From Lota lota (lineage: Eukaryota; Chordata; Actinopteri; Gadiformes; Lotidae): a stretch of 64,000 nt of DNA. Every line of letters begins with the position of its first letter. Position 1 is the stretch's first letter. The stretch covers positions 3,202,501 through 3,266,500 of the forward strand of contig JACYXH010000091.1 in assembly GCA_026745465.1 (NCBI GenBank), read 5' to 3'. Position numbers and translations under genes: made by a program. The notes under the pieces are model-generated. The model saw only the letters and a program-made list of their open reading frames with translations. It had not been told where the DNA came from and made no database searches. Shown piece after piece: positions 51,514-63,319 of this stretch.

Positions 51514-52365
51514 GTGCGCATCTCTCTCTGTGGTACCTTATTACAGCAGAACTTTACCATTCCAGTCATTCTCACTGTAGTGTTCAGTTTAGATATTTCT
51601 TCATCCGTTTATTCGGCACAACCAGTTTTTGTGCTGACTTTTCGGTGTCATGTTTCCGGTTTTACTTTATTTACCTTGATCACGTTAAATCTTTTGTATT
51701 TAGATTATGTGTTTGGTAGGTATTATATGTGACATTTTGCAAATCATATAATGTTTACATTACTCATTTCCTGCCGTAAGGATCACTGCTGAGACATTTT
51801 ATAACTTTGAACCTATACATGATTTGGATAACTTCAATGAGTTATTGTATTATCATTGTTTGTTCCTGCTTTGTTCTGCTTCGTTAATACAAAACTGTTT
51901 GGACAAAAGTGTAATACATGATGCAACTCTAACGATCCTATGAATGTAATAATTAAAGGGATATTGTGCGAACTGGATTGGATGTCATGACTAATCACGT
52001 GCTTTGTCAGGTAGATCAGCAGGCATTGGTGGAAGTGATGAAGAGACATTAATTGGACCGCCACTCAATCTCTTCTTTTTTAGAAGAATAGATTTTGCCA
52101 CATTCATCTCTGCCATGTAATATATGCTAATTGCTCAACTCTAATAAGAAATATCACTGCAAACCTTTTCTCCTGATCTGACTGTGTCTGGGTCTAATCC
52201 CTGCTCTAGAATAACCTTATTATTTCCTGATAAGGGCAGCTTGTTGAGGTGTCTGTGGGCCTTTCTCGCTGAGAAATCACCCCGTCCGTTCTGTTTGGAT
52301 TTCAAATAATCTGTCCCTTCTCTGTTCTCCCAAGGGACACTGTCACCTCTTCCCAGTGTGTTGAC

Positions 52366-52424
52366 GCACACACACAGACACACACACACACACACACACA
52401 CACAACACAGACGCACATACGCAC

Positions 52425-52459
<35 letters not shown>

Positions 52460-52506
52460 TTGACATATATGCGCATACACACGCACACGCACACACACAC
52501 ACACAC
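52366..52506 (+). repeat. (AC)n compound microsatellite
   Basis: Several AC blocks separated by short ACGC and ATAC interruptions over 140 bases. Confidence 0.93.
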
Positions 52507-52921
52507 GCAGAGAACCTTCATTTCATTACATCACTGTCACCTCACCAAGTTGACACACACATATGTTGATGGCACATCACCCCGGTCACGGCTAATAAGA
52601 GGTGGATGATGGATGGCTGTGCCACGCGTTCAGCACCGAATGATGGGAACATTGGGTTCTCTCGCCCAGCTTCACACGAAACGTCCCTGCCTGCAACACC
52701 GCACTCTTGCTGTTTGCGGCTTGACTATGAAAGGCAACCAGTGGGCCGAGCATATGGGGCCCCGATACAAAGGCACCACACGAGATAACAGGTGATGCTG
52801 CGTCTGTTTGAAGGGCACACAGTGGGGGGGCTCTGAGTCATGGGTCGACGGGACACATAATCTACCTGTAGGGCATTGCGGTTTGCTTCTGTGGTTATAA
52901 TTGTGCCCAAGGGCAGCCTGT

Positions 52922-53003
<82 letters not shown>
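52922..53003 (+). repeat. poly(G) run of 82 bases
   Basis: 82 uninterrupted G residues, an extreme length for a G homopolymer. The true length may differ, since such runs are hard to sequence. Confidence 0.97.
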
Positions 53004-53004
<1 letters not shown>

Positions 53005-53072
53005 TTTCTCAGCAGATCAGAGGCTTGCGATTTATTCCGGCATGGTCCCTTTACTCTGTCCACAGGGTGCAT

Positions 53073-53094
53073 CCCCCCCCCCCCCCCCCCCCCC
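53073..53094 (+). repeat. poly(C) run of 22 bases
   Basis: 22 C residues, 69 bases after the G82 run and able to pair with it. Confidence 0.97.
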
Positions 53095-55700
53095 ACCCTC
53101 AATTCTCTATCCCACCTCTCCTCACTGAAAGGTTGAAAAATGAACCCTGCCAAAAAGCAAAGCCAAAGGACTGTTACAAAGCAGCTGTACTGTGAAATGG
53201 ATATTAATTGAAATTGATTATTCAATCTGGGATGCATGGGTCATTAAGTTCTAATCTTTCCCTTTAATCAATAATATATCCCTTTCTTTTCTAAAATGAG
53301 CTTTTACGAGCTTCTGTTAGTTCTTGTTTATGAATCAAAATAATTACAACTATACCATTCCTTAATTAAAGTCGAAGCTTCCCCACCTCCTCGTTATTTT
53401 ATGGAATTTCATGCTCCTGCGGCAAAATAATTGATTAAGATGAGAGGAGGAGAGAGGGGCGGAGAGAGACAAAAGTAGGTTATTCAACAGCAGGAAGCTG
53501 TGTTTGAAGAAAGGTTTTTCGTAAAGTGTTAAAAAACATTACTCTGCACTTTAACCAGCGTGAGTAATTCCACCTGTCACGTGTTCCGTTGCCAAACACA
53601 TCACTTTGATGGATGCAGCTCTGACTTGTCTCTTGTTCTACTTTTGTGCTACTAGCGCCAGTGATAAATGCAGACAATGTCGTCCACGAGAGATAAGCTA
53701 TTGCGACAGGAACTTACATCATCTCAATGCTTTGTGCTGAATGCTCTCCCCTTGTAAAGCGCAAAGCACATGCACCGCAACTCTCTGTTCTTATTTGTAG
53801 CGTTGTTGTAACGGCGAAAAACACATGGAGTGCGAATGTAGTGGGGGCTTTTTCGTTTGCTTCATATAGGACTCAAGTCTATTTTGGATGTGAAGATTGA
53901 AAAAAACATTAATTTACTTCCGTGCCGACACACTAGTGTCGGCTTTACCCTTTCAGCAGGTTATGTGGAAAATACAATGAAATACATAAATAAATATATA
54001 AACGTTGCTGTAGCGGTCCAGCACAAACGCTGTCTGATGAGATGCTGATTAAGGTTGTTCGTCCCTCGGTGACCCCCAGTGCTGTGAAGCAACACTCCAG
54101 CAACTGTCTCAAGTGCTGCTGAAGATGCTGCTAATGACCGCTTCCCACCACTCCAGTCTACCTACAATTTGAATTTTAAGTGCTAGTGTTGCCGAACCAC
54201 ATCTTTTGACAAAAGTGCTTATTTTCGTAAGCGTCACCGTGAGTATTGTTATTGTTAGGGGGGTTCTTGTGTGTTTCTTTCTGCAAAAACAAATGTATCG
54301 TTATGTTACCCGTTGTAATCGGTACATATTATTTAAAAGTAATTAGGGGTATTTAAATGAATGCTTTTGATTGATTGAGGAGTGTTTACAAAACAAATGA
54401 CATATTCATATGCAGGACAATATATACAGATGTATAGATAGATCATTATTGACAGGAAAGCATTAAACACACTAGATCAAGATACAATATAATCCACTCC
54501 TATAATAATTTCGTTCATATTTTAATATGATATCGATTTGAATGCCCTTTTAGTCGAGAGTTGAACAAGGAGCAAATGTGAAGCTCAGGTGAAAGAGTAC
54601 ATCCTTATCTTGACATGAGGACCCGTCTGACATCCAACAGCAACCTTGATAATACAGAACAATATAATCTTCGATTAACAACACCATTTGTATTGCCACC
54701 TTTTTCCAGAGATGTGGCGAACAAGAAATACATATACATATTTTATGATATGTATACATCCTATACATTGTAATTGGCATGAACATGGAATGAGAAACCT
54801 ATGAGCAAAGAGTTTTATGTTATTTTTTATAAAAAACAAAATTTGTGCCTAAATATGATGAATAGGCTTGCTGCTTGCATTATATTAAAAAAAATGGAAC
54901 TCTTTCAGTTACAGTATAGACATAATTACCATCCTCTCACGGGATGTTTGGGATTTCATTCAGCTTGTGCTAGCTCGCTAATAGGTAATCATTGTTGTTT
55001 ATGCACTGTAAGAATTATTCACACTTATTATACAAAAAACTTTACACCCCTCTCTGGCACAGACATGGAGGAATATTACGTAGACGTTTATTAAATATGA
55101 CAATTGAACTCAAAGATAAATAGTATAATATAAATAATGGTAAAATAGCATAATGGTTGAGAAGATGAAGATTTATAAAATAGCTTCTCTGATACCGGCG
55201 GTGGTTCCGTTCCTCTGATTGGTCCATGTCACTATAAGGTAGTGTCTAACAAGTGACATCATTGGGAAGCTCTAGAGCCGCAGTTAGCCTTGAAGCAATT
55301 CTTTAGTAATTTATGTTGTGGTATGAGAGGGCTCCCAGCAGTCCTTGGCTGATTAGGCTGTCCATGTGGCTGTCTGGCCACCCACTGATCACCCAAACAG
55401 TCCCTGGACCAGTTCAATGACAGCTTTGCATACCATTATCCCATTCATTATATTAGGTTTGTGTGCCACCATTAAGAGAAGTACGTTGTTGTTTTTTTGC
55501 GGCACGGTTATCGTTCTAGAGCCTCCCCTTCTGTCGTCAATTCTCCTCAAGTCGTCTGTCATCTCTATAGAATAAATATGTCTACTTTTTTCGTTTGGTT
55601 GGGTTGATGTAGCATGTACAGCCAGTGTATCACTGCTACAAAGGGACCCCTGAGTGCTTTTATCATGACTGGCTTTGTTGAGGAAGAAGGTTTATATTTA
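53095..55700. other. intergenic, nothing recognised
   Basis: AT-rich sequence with no supportable exon, repeat or mobile element. Confidence 0.55.
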
Positions 55701-56066
55701 TAATATATTTTTTTTTTTCATTTATTATTTTTTTTTTTCTCTTTTTTTTTTTCTAATTTATATTTTTATAAAATTTATTTTTTTTTATTTTTTTTTTATT
55801 TTTAATTTTTTTTTTTATATTTTTTTTTATTTAAATTTAATAATCTTTTCATATTATTTATTTTATGTATTTATTTTAATTTATTATTCTATTATTATTT
55901 TTTTATTTTTTTTTAATTTTTTATTATTTTTTTTTTTAATATATTTTATTTTTTTATTTTTATTATATATATTTATATTATTTTTAGCTTTTTATTTTTT
56001 TATTTTTATATTTTTTTTTAATTTTTAATTACTATTTTTATTTTTTTTTTTTTTTTTTTTTATTTT
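55701..56066 (+). repeat. T-rich low-complexity tract, about 365 bases
   Basis: Almost only T with scattered A and very few C or G. It has no fixed period and ends in a pure T run of about 20 bases at 56040-56060. Confidence 0.95.
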
Positions 56067-57851
56067 TTGTCTTTTTGTCCTTGTGTTGGTTTTGCTAATA
56101 GCGATGTGGCCTCCTGAGATGGATTGCAAGTGCCCCTGTGCTCCACTTATTCTCAGATCCGGTAAGGCATGTGGGCTTGGCTGACAGTGCTCTGCTTGCA
56201 ATAGACGGCGGGGGGAGATAGGATTAGAACACCAGTGTTTGTGCTTCTGCTTTCGTAACCCATGAAAGCATTTCCTTGTAGTGAACTCTGTGGCGCAACA
56301 CATGCAAATTATTTGTGCACACACACACACACACACACACACATAAGTAATTGTGCTCTTAAAGGCATGTTGTTCTACTGCTTGTTGCTGAAAATTGTGG
56401 AGTCAAGGGGGATATAGGATGGCAGTCGGTACAAAACATAGAAGATGATTTGCATAATTAAGGCCTAAGCAGTCCAAAACACTGTCATCGCCGCTGCGAA
56501 AAAGACGCCATGCTGTTTTATTCACTCTGTAGTTGGGCTCAGAAAGGCATGCTTTCCACAGTGTCTCTCAGACACATTGCTTCTCGCAGGTGCTACTTAC
56601 CATAACACATTAAAATTGTCACTTTTTAACACTAACACAGGTTATTTCTTACTTGAATATAAATTATAATTAGGTAGAGCCATAGGGATTCTCTAAACCT
56701 ATCCAACACCTGCCTTCCAACAAACACAGGGCCTTTGCAATGTTCTATGTCGCCTTAGGTCAACAGTCACAAGGAATCATAAATGAAATGTTTAAAAGAG
56801 CAGATTTTACGATGGCTTATGCTCTTATGCATTGTGCATTAGTAGTTATAGTCTTATAAACATCAATGTGCTTTCTCATGATAGACCAAAAGTAGGAAGT
56901 GTGGTTATCCTTATGCCTATTCTAAGGCATCGTAAATGGAAATTTACGATGTATGTAATGATAGCACACAACATGATAAGGATTAAGACGTTAGATGATA
57001 CACAGACCTGCTTGCTGACCTATAATTCTAATGAATGTTGCTGCATGATGTCAAAATGCTAAAAAGCCTTATAGAAACTCATCAAGTGTTAGGAAGGTTT
57101 TATAAAGGGGAAATAAGGATTATAGAAATAGCTTTTATGGAGGTTGTAACCAGCTTACTTAAACAGAAACATTGCTGCTACATATTTGAAGCCTCACTTG
57201 AGACACTGTGACAATAACATTTATTATTACATTTGTGTAAGTGCCTTTTACATTTACCGAACAATCAATTTTGAGTAATTATTTTACTCTGCATAGCTTG
57301 TTTACAATATACTAAAGTGAGTTTATTAAGGTTGAATATTTTGAACATAGTTCCAAAGAGTCACACAGGTAGAGCATCCCTTTTATTTTATGGCAGTGTT
57401 TTATGTTTCTATGAAGTACACATAACTATTTTATCGAAACTAGTAAAACATGAACAACCTCATTCGCTTTCTCTTCTCTATATTTCGTCCTCAACTTCAC
57501 TGCTGATATGAGAATGCACGCCCACGGTCAATACAGCAAACCCTTCCTAATGAATGGCATTCACCTGGTGTGCTGATTAATGTTCCTTTACAGTGCATCA
57601 TAGCGGCTAATAAAGTCGGGATTGATTTGTGCTCAGACAGGAACCCATTGGGCAGAAACCAACGCATCAGTAATAAATGGATGGCGATGCCGTGGGTGGG
57701 GGACTGAGAAACCAAATGCCAATGAATTTTCTCCCATATCTTCTTATTACGGGGCTTCTCTCCCTGACGCGATCGATCCCGCTGCAGAACCCACCTTTGT
57801 TCTCTAAAGTAATAAAGCAGACAATTGATTTATCGGTGGGTGACGGTTACC

Positions 57852-57882
<31 letters not shown>

Positions 57883-59812
57883 CCAACAAAGCCTGAAAAA
57901 CAGAAACATCACTTCAACACTCGTTAACTTTTCCTGTGTTCAGGTTCCACCCCCCCCTCCCTCGCACCTTCGCCCTCCTTGGAGGAAATGTTTGGACTGA
58001 AGCTGTGCTCATATACTCTGTGCTGTCCTTATGGTTTAATTCTTGTTCTGAACCCTGGGAAAAGACACTGATGGACACATTGATTTTGTACAAATATGTT
58101 TGTGTTTTCTTGCGGAAAAGATGAGCTCAACCTAACTAAATAACTTCACATCAGCTGCTCTCCGATCAAACTATATACGGTAGAATTTGCAACTTCTGTG
58201 TCGATTGAAATTGTAATATTTATCTAAACCATTTTTGGCAATGCCATTCAGTAATCACATTTAAAAAAAAAATCTCTCTGTAGAAAGGAGCCATTGACAC
58301 CAGGTGGTCTTAATGAGAGGAATAGACAAATTGAGTTCATGACTGTTGACCTTCGCAGGTGTCTGAGATCACCGCTGTCAGAACTGTCGTGGCTCCTAGG
58401 AATCCGCATGTTCATTAACTTAACATCAGCTGTACTGAGACAGAGACAGCACTATGAGGAACACGGAAGCATCTCCAGACATCACTTTTTGTTCAACATC
58501 ATGAGAGTATGTAACTATACCCAGAGATCAATCAACCTGAATACTATTTTATTACACTTATTTATGAATCCACGTGATCTTTTTAGTAGCAACTTTTTGA
58601 ATATATTATTAAATTATTAGTATGTTTTAATATAATTGGTCTTACAAAGCCTCATTCAACATAACATAAAACAGTGATACTCTCAGGACTAGATGATCCT
58701 TGGCTTGCTGGGCAGTATATGCAGAAACTGCACTGCAACACAGGATGTGATGCAACTTGTGTGATAGCATGTTAAGTTGTTGCTATGGTAACCTGTAGCA
58801 GATACTGCAAGTACTGCTGGTGTTGGTGTAGCTTAGACAAATTCCTGGAAGTGTGAAAAAGTAAATCTGGATCGTTTGCTGCATTTGATTGATGAAATAA
58901 TCTGTAGAGGAATGCCAGAAATGCCATCAAATGACAGCCTGACACATTAAGGAGGAATGGTGGGCATTGCAGTTAAGCAGAGAAGTGTTCTCTACTAATT
59001 GTAGACATCACTTACTACTACTAAGTGTCTACTAATAGGATGTACTACCAATACATTAAAATAGCTATATGTAACAGATGTACTGTACTAAATCATGAAA
59101 ATCACCATGTCATCAGAAATTAAGGACACATGCTGAGTTGAAATACTAGCCTAACGACAACAACGCTAGAGTCAGTATGTTCTCCTTTGAAATGCCCATT
59201 CCGGGTCGGAGTGACTTTTTCTTTTGGCCTGCATGCATGGCCCCCACTGCCCATTTCGATACCCCGGCTTGCCAGATATGAAACGCATTGGCACACAAAC
59301 AAAGCGTGCTGCAGCCATGGAAGCACGCAAACGGGATAAACTGATATTGTACTAGACACCCAACCTAAAAAGCCTCGCCCTCTTTCGCAAAGAAGCTCTT
59401 TGAGGCATGCTAAAACGCTAAAACTGGTAAATCGTGGGAGTTGCATTTGAAAGATGGTGACAGTTTAGAGCCAAGAAGGATTTCATGACGGTTGCCAAAT
59501 TGGGCTAATTTTAGCTTTGAGCTTTGACAGAGTTAGAAAACGTACACGTGAGCTGCTTTATAATTTGCAAACAATAAATAAATTGCGCATGCATTAGCTG
59601 ATCAACTTATAGTGTAGGACTCACCATCGCTTGTCACTATTAAAATATAATAATTGCCTCGTCTCAAAATATAATGTCGTGCCAGGCACGTGTTGCACTT
59701 GTTTTCGTTCAGTGTCCTCAGTGTGGGGGGAGGAGGAGGGGGCGGGCGGAGACGACTTTCTCCAATATTGTGAATTTGGAATGCCGTACACATTTTAAAC
59801 GCGCTGTGTCAC
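56067..59812. other. intergenic, no gene seen
   Basis: Contains AC at 56320-56342, C29 at 57853-57881 and a 10-bp inverted repeat with 4-base loop at 56928-56951. No exon is supported. Confidence 0.55.
57853..57881 (+). repeat. poly(C) run of 29 bases
   Basis: 29 uninterrupted C residues. Confidence 0.97.
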
Positions 59813-60468
59813 TAGCCCCTTTTACACAGAGATCTTATCACAGAGATTATTGCCGTAAAAAGAAGATCCGTCATTGTGCTGGCTTTGCTTTTTCACACAT
59901 ACCCAAACAAAGCCGGCCTAATGCCGCCCCCTGTGTGTTCCGGAATCAATGGCGTGACGTGTAACACAACCGCGTCAGCGTCTAGTGTGGCGTATAAGAT
60001 TCGCGTCAGGCAACGACATTGCTTTCTTAACAATGATGGCAGGTTGATGGCGAGTGTTGATGGGTGCTTATGCTAGCCCTGCACACACTAAACATCTTAA
60101 CTATTAAAATGGCTGATTTCTGCGAGCAATGTGTTCTTGCAATCAGAACTATGTTGGAGGAGATATTGGGGAGAAGCATGGAGCGGTTCGAGGCAGAAAG
60201 GCCCGCTGACCTTAGACGCCGTAAACTGAGACGTGGTAAAATCCCCCGGTGGCTGGTTGCAAACATTATGACATCATACCCCTGTCCCGCCATGCCGGTT
60301 CAACATTGTTACACAGATGTCGATTCGGCTGTGTTACTACCTCTTATGCTGGCTTGAAGGCGGAGCAACAATGCCACCCCAGTCCTTGTTTGTATTTGTT
60401 ATACATAATGCGAGGGCGGAATAACGCTGCAACATTACCGTCTTGAACAGGCTGTGTAAAAGGGGCTA
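59813..60468. mobile_element. non-autonomous TIR DNA transposon, about 656 bp
   Basis: The left end TAGCCCCTTTTACACAG (59813-59829) is the exact reverse complement of 60452-60468. If the outer TA is the duplicated target, the inverted repeat is GCCCCTTTTACACAG with a TA target duplication; a 3-bp duplication does not fit. The inside is CpG-richer than its surroundings. It includes an open frame at about 60109-60357 (MADFCEQCVLAIRTMLEEIL, then RRKLRRGKIPRW) that may derive from an internal exon of a parent transposon; I do not recognise it. Family (Harbinger-like, mariner-like or other) is unresolved. Confidence 0.8.
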
Positions 60469-60959
60469 ATGTTACATATAATACCTTTGTAGTTCCAGAC
60501 ACCTTTTAAATGATAACAAAATGCAACGATGATGAAACATTTTCCACAGCTGGAGTGTGTCATAACAGTATGTTTTAATATCAATTTTATCTACAAAATA
60601 TTGACTAACACCACTGTATTCTGGTCTTCATGGAAAGTGCACGGTCACTGAAGCAAAATAACATATAAAAATTACAAACAAATATACTGTACCATTGTTT
60701 AGCTTAAAACATCCATTCATTTGGCCTCAGTATGAACGGTATAAATGGGGCTCATATAGAAACAGGATGATTCAACATGATATAGCATAATTTGAACTTT
60801 CATGTGACTTTAATTTGTCAGAAACTCGAGTCTTGTGTAACAAGTTGTTGTGGTTTTCTTCTTTCTTTGTTTTCGCCAAGCAAGACAAACCAATACAACA
60901 TTGCTTCCCCTGCTGATAACTATCACTCCCCCCCCCCCACACACACACCACACCTCCAT
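60469..60959. other. downstream flank of the brinp3-like gene
   Basis: AT-rich DNA with a short C run near 60928-60938. It may hold a longer brinp3 3' UTR on the minus strand, but nothing in it shows this. Confidence 0.4.
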
Positions 60960-60965
60960 TTTATT
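60960..60965 (-). terminator. candidate poly(A) signal of the brinp3-like gene
   Basis: The minus strand reads AATAAA here, about 153 bases past the TAG stop. It is the first canonical hexamer I found downstream. The 3' UTR would then be short, and longer alternative ends further left are possible. Confidence 0.4.
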
Positions 60966-61117
60966 ACATAATTTGGTAAAAAAAAAATAACATTCATATC
61001 CATGGTTCATGGTTATGACTCGAACATAACCTCGTTGCTGCATCACAATGGGCCATTCCAGTCCTTTCCAACTTTCCGACAATCAGTTTTCCCATTTTTG
61101 CTTCACCACAGCAGCCG

Positions 61118-61888
61118 CTAGCTGCACAGTTTGGTGGTTTCGTAATCCTGCGAGTTAGGCAACCGTGAGCTGAATGCTTGCAGCGAGGCGTGTATGCGGA
61201 CAACCTCACTGGCCGTGAGTTTGAGCCGATGGCGGAGAAGACACGCAAACAGATCCAACTGCTGCTGTCCGGGAGGCGAAAGCCGGTTTATCCGGTCCCT
61301 TAACTCCAGGAGTTGGAGCATGGCCGTGTCCTGGGAGCCCTGGGTGTACGGATAGTCCAGCTGCAGGATCAGATCCCGGATGGCCTCCGGGTCAAAGTGC
61401 ATGCTGTAGCCGAACACCTGGATGCTGTTGATCTTCATGTAGCCCAGGTTGCGGCTGGGATCCGTCATTTCCAGAGGCTCGTAATAGACGCTGTCATTGG
61501 CGCTCCCAGGTGTCTTAATCCTGCTCCGAAGGTAGATGTGGATTGTCTCAAAGAACGTCTTCCATTTGTTGCCCAGTGTCAGGGTCCAGTTGAAGCACTC
61601 GAGGGGGAGGTCCAGCTTGGTGGACTGCCAGTCGGGAAAGCTGTTCTCGTTTACCGGGATGTACCAGCTCTCCGAATGGCTCCCGCCAAAGGGGTTGATG
61701 TAGAGTGTGAGGGCGGGCTCCAGGGTGCTGTTTTTGGTCAGGCAGATCTGCAGGGACACGCCTAGCAGCATGTGCACCATGTTGGTCTTGTACTTGTTGC
61801 TCTTGAGCGTCAGCAGCATCCTCTTCCTCCACGAGGGGTCGAACCAGCTGTTGAGCCGCATGTCGTTGCTTATGAAGATGGCGTGCAC
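61118..61888 (-). CDS. brinp3: BRINP-family protein, last coding exon (best match BRINP3)
   Basis: This exon encodes the C-terminal 256 residues of a BRINP protein (BMP/retinoic-acid-inducible neural-specific family), secreted or ER-resident glycoproteins of neurons linked to cell-cycle restraint and neural development. The translation starts VHAIFISNDMRLNSWFDPSW and ends DYETTKLCS before a TAG stop, as I recall for BRINP3. BRINP1 differs clearly here: it has VHTTFISNEIRLDTFFDP and ends in TAKLC. BRINP2 is the next best candidate. N-glycosylation sequons are visible at NST, NWT and NDS. The exon begins in phase 0 directly after an AG acceptor at 61889-61890, so the first codon (GTG) is an internal Val and not a start. 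It joins the exon at 62753-63095 across an 864-bp intron. The frame is intact with no stops. Family is near certain; the paralogue rests on remembered sequences. Confidence 0.93.
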   Translation of the reverse strand: MHAIFISNDMRLNSWFDPSWRKRMLLTLKSNKYKTNMVHMLLGVSLQICLTKNSTLEPALTLYINPFGGSHSESWYIPVNENSFPDWQSTKLDLPLECFNWTLTLGNKWKTFFETIHIYLRSRIKTPGSANDSVYYEPLEMTDPSRNLGYMKINSIQVFGYSMHFDPEAIRDLILQLDYPYTQGSQDTAMLQLLELRDRINRLSPPGQQQLDLFACLLRHRLKLTASEVVRIHASLQAFSSRLPNSQDYETTKLCS

Positions 61889-62752
61889 CTACCGGAAAAC
61901 ACACACACAAAAGAACAAATTGATATTCCGTCAGTCGTCAGACATGCATACACACACAGAGTCACATGCACACACAGACACAGGAGCACACATGTACATG
62001 CAGGCACACACACACACATGCAAATCAAACGTTATCAACACAAAAATATCTTCAATCATCATCAAAATGACCTTGAATTTAATTGATTGGATGTTTTTTT
62101 TCTTCTTTTATATTCAGATTTACACTCTGTGGAAGAGTTATGCACTTTACTTTTATTAAAAAACGAATGTGATGCAAAGCAATAAATGACTACTGGCCCA
62201 TTAGAAGAGGAAAACTGAGGGGTCTCTTGATGTTGAAAGGACCCCCACGATCAGGTTAGCATAAAATGACTCCCTTTGTGGGGACAATTTAAAGAGAAAC
62301 TACACACTCAATGTCTTATGTGAGTTTGACGCCAACTAAAGGTCAAATCTAACAACAACACTTATATAAAACAAGGCTATACTCTTATAGTAACTAATAT
62401 TTTAATATGCTATACTTTTAACAAATATTCTGATCACAAACTCTGAATATGAGTTATAATTAACCAATATTAAATCATCATATTTTTAAACGAGAGGCAC
62501 TGTAGAGGATCTTTTTGGTTTGCCTTTCTTGATCTCTGGGGCTACACATCGTTCAGCGTTGAGAAGCGAAGAAGGGTTTTGTGATGCATATTAACATCAA
62601 GATACTAAGCATGACACCTGGGGTCTTTTTTATCCTTTAGCAATAGGTATATATTTTTTTCCTTTAGATGGCAGCAAACTCATGCATTCCGAACCATGCT
62701 TGCATTTACTCTACAAACAAACGGTTAAAAACACTCTAAAACAAACAAACAC
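61889..62752 (-). other. brinp3-like gene, last intron
   Basis: This is the 864-bp intron between the two coding exons, with GT donor (complement of 62751-62752) and AG acceptor (complement of 61889-61890). It contains a CA-rich imperfect repeat at about 61900-62030 and AT-rich DNA otherwise. I see no further exon in it. Confidence 0.85.
61900..62030 (+). repeat. CA-rich imperfect repeat in the last brinp3 intron
   Basis: ACACAC blocks mixed with CACATGCA words. Confidence 0.8.
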
Positions 62753-63095
62753 CTCTAGCCTGCGGTCAGCCCTCTGCAGCAGGTAGCGTAGCTCCAAGTC
62801 CTGTAGGTCGGTCTCGAAGCCCAGGTAGTTCTCTGTGGAGTCGGCCACCATTGGCCTGCAGGCCCCTTGCACCAGGGCGAAGCCCGCATTGCAGCCCCCG
62901 CAGCGGGTGTGGTTGTCTGGGGCGCAGGCGGCGCACGCGGGGCCGTCCCCGGTGACGCAGGGCGGGGGCAGCTGACAGGGGCTGTGCTCGTAGCGGCATG
63001 TGCAGCTATGGAGCTCCTCGGAGAAGGTGCCCAGCTGGTTGTTCTCCGAGCAGTAGAGCAGGGACTGGAAGTGGCTGAGCCAGAAGGACCGAGGC
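62753..63095 (-). CDS. brinp3: BRINP-family protein, penultimate coding exon (cysteine-rich region)
   Basis: This exon encodes 114 residues plus one base of a split codon. It holds the cysteine-rich, EGF-like module of BRINP proteins. It begins around SLLYCSENNQLGTFSEELHS, continues through CQLPPPCVTGDGPACAAC and RCGGCNAGF, and ends FETDLQDLELRYLLQRADRR plus LE. One NHT glycosylation sequon is present. The acceptor is a strong pyrimidine tract with CAG just right of 63095 (plus-strand order), and the donor is GAG followed by gtgttt at 62751-62752. The downstream junction is phase 0 and the upstream one phase 1. The SENNQLGTFSEELHSCTC stretch fits BRINP3 better than BRINP1 (CNENGFWGTFLE). The exon is GC-rich compared with its surroundings, as expected for coding sequence. 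Earlier exons with the signal peptide and MACPF-like domain must lie beyond the right edge. Confidence 0.92.
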
Positions 63096-63257
63096 CTGCG
63101 GGAGAGGAGAGAGGAGGGGGGAAGGAGGAGGATCAGAACAGGATGTAGTTCCAGCTATAAAAGCACACTTGTATAACATATAGTATGCTCAGCTAGCATT
63201 GCTTGTGCAATGATCAACAATGAAATCTGTGCAATTTGTAGTCTATTATAGTAAAGT

Positions 63258-63281
63258 CTGTGTGTGTGTGTGTGTGTGTGT

Positions 63282-63314
<33 letters not shown>
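63258..63314 (+). repeat. (GT)n-(GA)n compound microsatellite, intronic
   Basis: GT units to 63282, then GA units to 63314. Confidence 0.94.

Positions 63315-63319
<5 letters not shown>

Noticed and set aside
52725-53237. Open frames with long Gly or Pro runs
   Set aside because: Produced by the G82 and C22 homopolymers, not by a gene. The same applies to the Cys/Val, His/Thr, Glu/Arg and Leu/Ser frames over other microsatellites.
55675-56028. Plus-strand 117-residue Phe/Ile/Leu-rich frame that looks like a membrane protein
   Set aside because: It is a translation of the T-rich low-complexity tract.
60064-60357. Possible small host gene (MADFCEQCV...)
   Set aside because: It lies wholly inside the TIR element at 59813-60468 and is better explained as transposon-derived.
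61313-61765. Plus-strand 150-residue open frame
   Set aside because: It is the antisense shadow of the brinp3 last exon.
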